From Thermoplasmatota archaeon (GTDB lineage Archaea; Thermoplasmatota; Thermoplasmata; UBA10834), in assembly GCA_030836605.1 (NCBI GenBank), contig JAUPMC010000126.1, positions 1 through 9,583 on the forward strand: a DNA stretch of 9,583 nt, given 5' to 3'. Made by a program: the position numbers and the translations under genes. Positions 6,479-9,583 of this stretch are shown here, in pieces; within the stretch, counting starts at the first letter, position 1; every line of letters begins with the position of its first letter. Under the pieces are notes generated by a model. That model searched no databases. It worked only from the letters and a program-made list of their open reading frames with translations, and had not been told where the DNA came from.

Positions 6479-7589
6479 CTTCCAGCGTCCACGAGGCCGA
6501 GCCGCCGATCATGTCGGAGTAGTCGTACGCGGCGTAGTCCTTCCACACGTCGAGATGGCCGGACACCATGCCCGTACCCCAGGCCTCGAGCGAGAGGGTC
6601 GCGGGACCGTCGGGGGCGACGACCGTGAAGGTCGCCTCGCGGCTACCCCCGGCGAGCATCGAGCCGATACAGACACGCGTCACTCCCAGGGGCTGCCCGT
6701 TCCCGTCCCGCACGATGAGCTGGATGGACACATCGGACGCCGGGAAGGTCGGGAACGGCCCGGTGCCGAACGGGCCCGCGCACGGATAGCGGACCGAGAC
6801 GCCGACCGAGACCGTCTCTCCCGGAGCGGCCGTAGACGGGGCCGTTATGTCGACCTCCCACGGGACGACCATGACCGCGCCGTACATGAGTCCAGGCCAT
6901 CCCCACTTGTCTGTCGTGCATGTCCAGGCCTGTATGAAGTCGTCATATGACATCTCCATGCCTGGGAAGTCCGAGTCCCAGGAGATGGGGTTCGACATCG
7001 GGTTCGTAGAGCCGACATAGCCGCTCGGCACCTTGAACTCCCTCGACCAGCCGTCGTTCACGATGAAGACATCCTTGAGCTCGTTGTAGCCGACGACCAC
7101 CCTGTAGTGCGGGTCGTCGCTGTCAGGGTAGAAGTTCTGGAGGACCGCGACAGGATACCCCTGGGCGATGACCGACTTCAGCTCGTGCGTCCACTCGGTA
7201 TCCGACGCGAAGAAGAACGCGGCGTACCCCACGTCGCGTACGGTGTACCCGGTGACGATGTACTCCGGCCATCTGTCCCCGGCCGTCGTGCTCAGGTCGC
7301 TGAAGTGGCCCGCCCGGACCATGTCAGGGAGAGGAGTGCCCCCCGCCCTGGCGGCGTTGTATATCTCCTTCTGGTCGATGAACTCCCCACAGTAATCGAA
7401 TATCATCTGCAGTGCCGCCGGACCGCACCCCTTGGCGTCTATCTGCTGGTACAATGGCACGCCCTCGATCTTGTAGTCGGACGGGAGCGAAGTCGCCAGC
7501 GCCGAGCCCGGCACGAACGACAACAGGACCACGAACACGCACATCGAGAAGGCTACCTCGACGACCCTCCTACCTCTGGAGCTCAACAC
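6471..7589 (-). CDS. Secreted C39/papain-like cysteine peptidase with C-terminal beta-sandwich
   Basis: A predicted exported protein of 372 aa. Residues 1-32 form a Sec signal peptide: basic SSRGRR, a hydrophobic core rich in Val, Leu and Phe (about 9-26), and a PGSALA cleavage motif. Residues about 42-230 resemble the peptidase C39-like family: Gln48/49 for the oxyanion hole, KGCGPAALQ with nucleophile Cys55, PHYRVVVGYN with His161, and IVNDGW with Asn178/Asp179. The remainder (about 245-372) starts ITAPSTAAPGETV and alternates as beta-strands, suggesting an Ig- or CARDB-like domain. No C-terminal membrane anchor is seen, so it is likely released or held by non-covalent contacts. The start GTG at 7589 has GGGGGG (complement of 7598-7603) 8 nt upstream, and it puts the signal peptide at the N-terminus. 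No ABC exporter is adjacent, so bacteriocin processing is unlikely. Substrate unknown. Confidence 0.8.
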   Translation of the reverse strand: MLSSRGRRVVEVAFSMCVFVVLLSFVPGSALATSLPSDYKIEGVPLYQQIDAKGCGPAALQMIFDYCGEFIDQKEIYNAARAGGTPLPDMVRAGHFSDLSTTAGDRWPEYIVTGYTVRDVGYAAFFFASDTEWTHELKSVIAQGYPVAVLQNFYPDSDDPHYRVVVGYNELKDVFIVNDGWSREFKVPSGYVGSTNPMSNPISWDSDFPGMEMSYDDFIQAWTCTTDKWGWPGLMYGAVMVVPWEVDITAPSTAAPGETVSVGVSVRYPCAGPFGTGPFPTFPASDVSIQLIVRDGNGQPLGVTRVCIGSMLAGGSREATFTVVAPDGPATLSLEAWGTGMVSGHLDVWKDYAAYDYSDMIGGSASWTLEVS

Positions 7590-7757
7590 CGTCTCTTCCC
7601 CCCTACGCGCACCTCTGACGGCGCCCCAGCGAGGAACGCCAACGTGCAGAAGGAGAACGCGTCCCGGGACAATAACCCTTTTCTTGACGGGACGGGCCCA
7701 GCGCCGACAAGCGCAATATTCATCCCACCAGATGCGATGACGCTGTCCGTGGTCCAC
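7590..7757. promoter_or_regulatory. Divergent promoter region, peptidase / nitroreductase
   Basis: This 168-bp stretch separates two divergent genes. On the plus strand CAATATT (7714-7720) is a TATA-like box about 41 nt before the nitroreductase ATG at 7758. On the minus strand GGTTATTG (about 7679-7668) could serve the peptidase, giving a leader of several tens of nucleotides with its G-rich ribosome site. Both boxes are only moderate matches. Confidence 0.3.
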
Positions 7758-8261
7758 ATGGATGTCTTGGACGCAATCAAGAACAGGAGATCGGTGAGGA
7801 AGTACTCCGCCGAAGCCGTCCCCGAGGACGCGCTCATGAGGGTCCTGGAAGCGGGAAGGATCGCACCGTCCGCGAACAACCTGCAGCCGTGGCATTTCGT
7901 CGTGGTGAGGGACCCGGGCACGAGGAAGAAGTTGACCGGGGGAAAGTACGCGAAGTTCCTCGAGGAGTGCCCTGTGGTGATAGCCGGCTGTGGCGACACG
8001 AAGAAGTCGCCCGAATGGCACGTGGTCGATGTCACGATCGCCCTTCAGAACATGGTCACGCAGGCGACCGCTGAGGGTCTGGGCACATGCTGGATAGGCA
8101 GCTTCGACGAGAAAGAGGTCAAGGACGCCCTCGGTGTCCCCGACGACTTCTCGGTGGTCGCGATGCTCACGCTCGGGCACTCGAAGGAGAAGGCGAGGGG
8201 CGAGCGGCGGACGAAGGCTATCGACGAGATCACTAGCAGGGACCGGTTCGCGAAGGGCTGA
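7758..8261 (+). CDS. Nitroreductase-family FMN oxidoreductase
   Basis: Small FMN-dependent oxidoreductase (167 aa) of the nitroreductase superfamily, using NAD(P)H to reduce nitro compounds, quinones or flavins. The physiological substrate is not evident. The N-terminal AIKNRRSVRKYS (6-17) holds the FMN-phosphate arginines, APSANNLQPWHFVVV (36-50) is the flavin-binding segment, and AEGLGTCWIGSF (105-116) with the LTLGHSKE strand completes the fold. The family normally works as a homodimer. I prefer ATG 7758 because family members begin just before the RRSVR motif and the TATA-like box at 7714-7720 leaves a short leader. An in-frame ATG at 7737 would add seven residues. The gene stands alone between two minus-strand genes. 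Confidence 0.88.
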   Translation: MDVLDAIKNRRSVRKYSAEAVPEDALMRVLEAGRIAPSANNLQPWHFVVVRDPGTRKKLTGGKYAKFLEECPVVIAGCGDTKKSPEWHVVDVTIALQNMVTQATAEGLGTCWIGSFDEKEVKDALGVPDDFSVVAMLTLGHSKEKARGERRTKAIDEITSRDRFAKG

Positions 8262-8280
8262 CCGGCCGGTGTCTCGCCGG
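8261..8280 (+). terminator. GC-rich hairpin at end of nitroreductase gene
   Basis: CCGGC (8262-8266) pairs with GCCGG (8276-8280) around a 9-nt loop, directly after the stop codon. The first half is also part of a 10-bp perfect palindrome (8261-8270). No T-run follows, so it may act as an mRNA 3'-end structure rather than a true terminator. Confidence 0.25.
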
Positions 8281-8357
8281 GACTGAGATAAGGAAGAGGA
8301 GAGACCCTCGGCGGTATTACCCGCGGATTCCCCTTGGGTACGCAAAGGCGCCGCGAT

Positions 8358-8362
8358 AAAAA
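8358..8362 (-). terminator. Oligo-T terminator of the FtsZ-like gene
   Basis: On the minus strand a run of five T lies 33 nt beyond the stop of the FtsZ-like gene, within CTTTTTATC, the kind of short T-tract that ends archaeal transcripts. The rest of the 133-bp gap (8262-8394) shows no gene. Confidence 0.4.
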
Positions 8363-8394
8363 GTACTTTCTGGTGCAGCCTTAGAAACATCGCC

Positions 8395-9312
8395 TCATGC
8401 CCGGCGGCACAGGATGAGGGTCGCCCTTATCCTGTCGGCCAAGGTCGGGTCGGGGTACGACCCCACGAGCAACGAGGCGTTCGGGAGCCTCGCCTGGAGC
8501 TGGGAGACGATTCCATCCAGCTCCTTGTCCCAAGGGTCCGAGGCCGAATACACGGCTATCGCGCAGGTCGCCTCGGTCATCTCGAAGTCGAACCAGGGGG
8601 AGCTCATGGCCTCGGAGACGACCCGCTGGACCCGGTCGTCCCCCCTCGCGAGGCCCAGGCCGAATCTGCCCGCGCTCGCGTCCCCTATCATCCTCCTTAA
8701 CCGACCGATGTCCGTCTTCGGCAGGGACGCGCACAAATCCAACACGGGGCGTGTCATGATGCCGTTCATGAGCTTGAACGCCCTGGACATCGGCATGTTC
8801 GGGGCGAGCGTGGACAGCTGGTCGTTCCCGAAGTCTATGCATAACGTGGACGACTCCCGCAGCTCCCTGAGCATCCTCGCCGCGAAATCGCGCCTCCGGG
8901 AGCTCTCGGCGGAGAACGGAGTGGCCGCGAGCACTATGTCCATGGCGCTCTTGCCCTGGGCCACGCACGAGAAGACCTTCGCGCCCAGGGAGCCGCTCAC
9001 GCCCCCCAGGCCGCACATGAGGAACGCGAGGTCGGTGTTGTTGAACACGTCGAGGACCTCGTGGCCGGCCACGGATGGCAGGTGCTTCAGCAGCTCCTTG
9101 TCGGATGAGTATATCCCGACCAGGCGGTCCTGGCCTATCAACACGCGCCGGTCAGCGCCGGCCCTGTCCAGGTCGGTGCCTGATGTGGACACGGCGACCT
9201 TCGGGAAGGGCACGCCCTCGATCATGTTGCACCCCGCGCTCCCCAGGCCGAAGACCTTCACCCGGGCGCCCTGCCCGTCCGGGGGAGACACGAGCCTCAC
9301 GACATCTGGCAT
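8395..9312 (-). CDS. Divergent FtsZ/tubulin-superfamily protein with degenerate GTPase motifs
   Basis: A 305-aa protein that follows the FtsZ plan from end to end but is far from cell-division FtsZ. Visible correspondences: KVFGLGSAGCNMI (19-31) for the N-terminal glycine loop; LMCGLGGVSGSLGA (98-111) for the tubulin signature; ATPFSAESSRRRDFA (130-144) for the FtsZ PF-x-EG-x-RR region; KTDIGRLRRMIGDASAGRFGLG (199-220) for the T7 loop and following helix; and a C-terminal domain ending LLVGSYPDPTLADRIRATLI (281-300). The consensus GGGTGTG signature has become GLGGVSG. In the T7 loop the first Asp is kept (Asp201) but the second is Arg204. There is no C-terminal tail for FtsA/SepF binding. It probably binds nucleotide poorly or does not hydrolyse it, and could be a regulatory or scaffold paralogue. 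The ATG has a TATA box 28 nt upstream, so it is likely leaderless. Confidence 0.8.
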   Translation of the reverse strand: MPDVVRLVSPPDGQGARVKVFGLGSAGCNMIEGVPFPKVAVSTSGTDLDRAGADRRVLIGQDRLVGIYSSDKELLKHLPSVAGHEVLDVFNNTDLAFLMCGLGGVSGSLGAKVFSCVAQGKSAMDIVLAATPFSAESSRRRDFAARMLRELRESSTLCIDFGNDQLSTLAPNMPMSRAFKLMNGIMTRPVLDLCASLPKTDIGRLRRMIGDASAGRFGLGLARGDDRVQRVVSEAMSSPWFDFEMTEATCAIAVYSASDPWDKELDGIVSQLQARLPNASLLVGSYPDPTLADRIRATLILCRRA

Positions 9313-9336
9313 CCGGGGCGACTATTAACGTACTCG

Positions 9337-9349
9337 AATTTAACCTTTG
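9337..9349 (-). promoter_or_regulatory. BRE/TATA promoter of the FtsZ-like gene
   Basis: Minus strand 9349-9344 reads CAAAGG (BRE-like), followed by TTAAATT (9343-9337), centred 28 nt before the ATG at 9312. There is no ribosome site before that ATG, so the message is probably leaderless. The promoter lies just past the presumed 3' end of the RNase P RNA. Confidence 0.5.
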
Positions 9350-9364
9350 AGCGATAGCCGAGCC

Positions 9365-9583
9365 CGGCGGCAGGCATCCATGAGCCTGGTTCTGTGGTTC
9401 CATCAAAAGTCGGGTGGCAGGCCTTCTGACCACTTCGACAGTTGACTCGTCCCGTTCGGCTCCGGCCGTGCGCCCCTCTCGGGGTCGTAGAGGGCCATCA
9501 TCACGTCATGCCGGGACGCGCCGGGGCTGAACCATAAGCCCCCTGCCGCCCTGTCGCGGGCGGCTGGTGGCGGCGGGCCAGCC
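9365..9583 (-). ncRNA. rnpB: RNase P RNA, 3' part (cut by window edge)
   Basis: On the minus strand the segment at 9395-9378 reads ACAGAACCAGGCTCATGG, closely matching the universally conserved 3' core of RNase P RNA (CR V: ACAGAACCCGGCTTAT in E. coli M1 RNA, as I recall it). It is preceded by GATGGAACC, matching the CR IV region. Just upstream a long hairpin can be drawn (GTCG..GTGG..CAG / CTG..CCAC..CGAC, about 9441-9411), and further stems at about 9492-9470 and 9543-9524, consistent with a structured RNA. The 5' core (CR I, GAGGAAAGTCC type) is not visible and would lie beyond the window end, as expected for a 290-350-nt RNA. The exact 3' end is estimated. RNase P trims tRNA 5' leaders. 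Confidence 0.6.

Noticed and set aside
7590..8390. N-terminal extension of the C39-like peptidase
   Set aside because: It would bury the signal peptide in mid-protein and is antisense to the nitroreductase.
8414..9328. Plus-strand 304-aa frame opposite the FtsZ-like gene
   Set aside because: Low-complexity Ser/Pro/Arg composition and no motif. The minus-strand frame has the FtsZ domain order, promoter and terminator.
1..9583. CRISPR array, IS element, tRNA or prophage
   Set aside because: No regularly spaced repeats, transposase motifs, cloverleaf with T-arm, or phage genes were seen on either strand.

Overview
The window (about 9.6 kb, GC-rich) reads as an archaeal chromosome segment. The evidence is an archaeal-type dUTPase, a Trm5-type tRNA m1G37 methyltransferase, a diphthine synthase (DphB), a TET-like M42 aminopeptidase, a divergent FtsZ/tubulin-family protein, and several starts with TATA-like boxes about 26-29 nt upstream, as in leaderless archaeal transcripts. 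A corrinoid methyltransferase pair related to methylamine methyltransferases suggests a lineage near methylotrophic or acetogen-like archaea, with Thermoplasmatota as a guess. The exact taxon cannot be fixed from the sequence alone. No phage, IS element, CRISPR array or complete tRNA/rRNA was seen.

Layout: (1) At 1-28 (-) is the first codons of a divergent gene, followed by a 188-bp divergent control region with an inverted repeat. (2) At 217-2418 (+) is a tight three-gene cluster: M42 aminopeptidase, an unrecognised helical protein, and archaeal dUTPase. (3) At 2415-3419 (-) is trm5, converging on dut with a 4-bp overlap and with a well-placed leaderless promoter. (4) At 3471-5512 (-) is a two-gene operon: a methyl-accepting corrinoid protein (MtmC/MtbC type), then an MtmB-family methyltransferase. 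(5) At 5684-6478 (+) is dphB, divergent from that operon. (6) At 6471-7589 (-) is a secreted C39/papain-like cysteine peptidase with a C-terminal beta-sandwich, overlapping dphB tail to tail by 8 bp. (7) At 7758-8261 (+) is a small FMN nitroreductase. (8) At 8395-9312 (-) is the divergent FtsZ-like protein. (9) At about 9365-9583 (-) is what looks like the 3' part of RNase P RNA, cut by the window edge.

The most interesting item is the corrinoid pair. The large subunit is plainly of the monomethylamine methyltransferase (MtmB) fold, but its gene has an ordinary ATG (Met) where MtmB has the amber codon for pyrrolysine. My alignment from memory to Methanosarcina barkeri MtmB also places non-polar residues or Cys at the residues that surround pyrrolysine (E229, E259 and Q333 become Met, Cys and Leu). 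With its own corrinoid partner and a possible tandem-repeat control site, this looks like a pyrrolysine-independent methyltransferase system of unknown substrate. The second notable item is the FtsZ-like protein, which keeps the FtsZ domain order but has a degraded GTP-binding signature and has lost one catalytic Asp of the T7 loop. It may therefore be a non-hydrolysing member of the family.

Most of the other genes are housekeeping: translation fidelity (Trm5, DphB, RNase P), nucleotide sanitation (dUTPase) and peptide turnover (M42).
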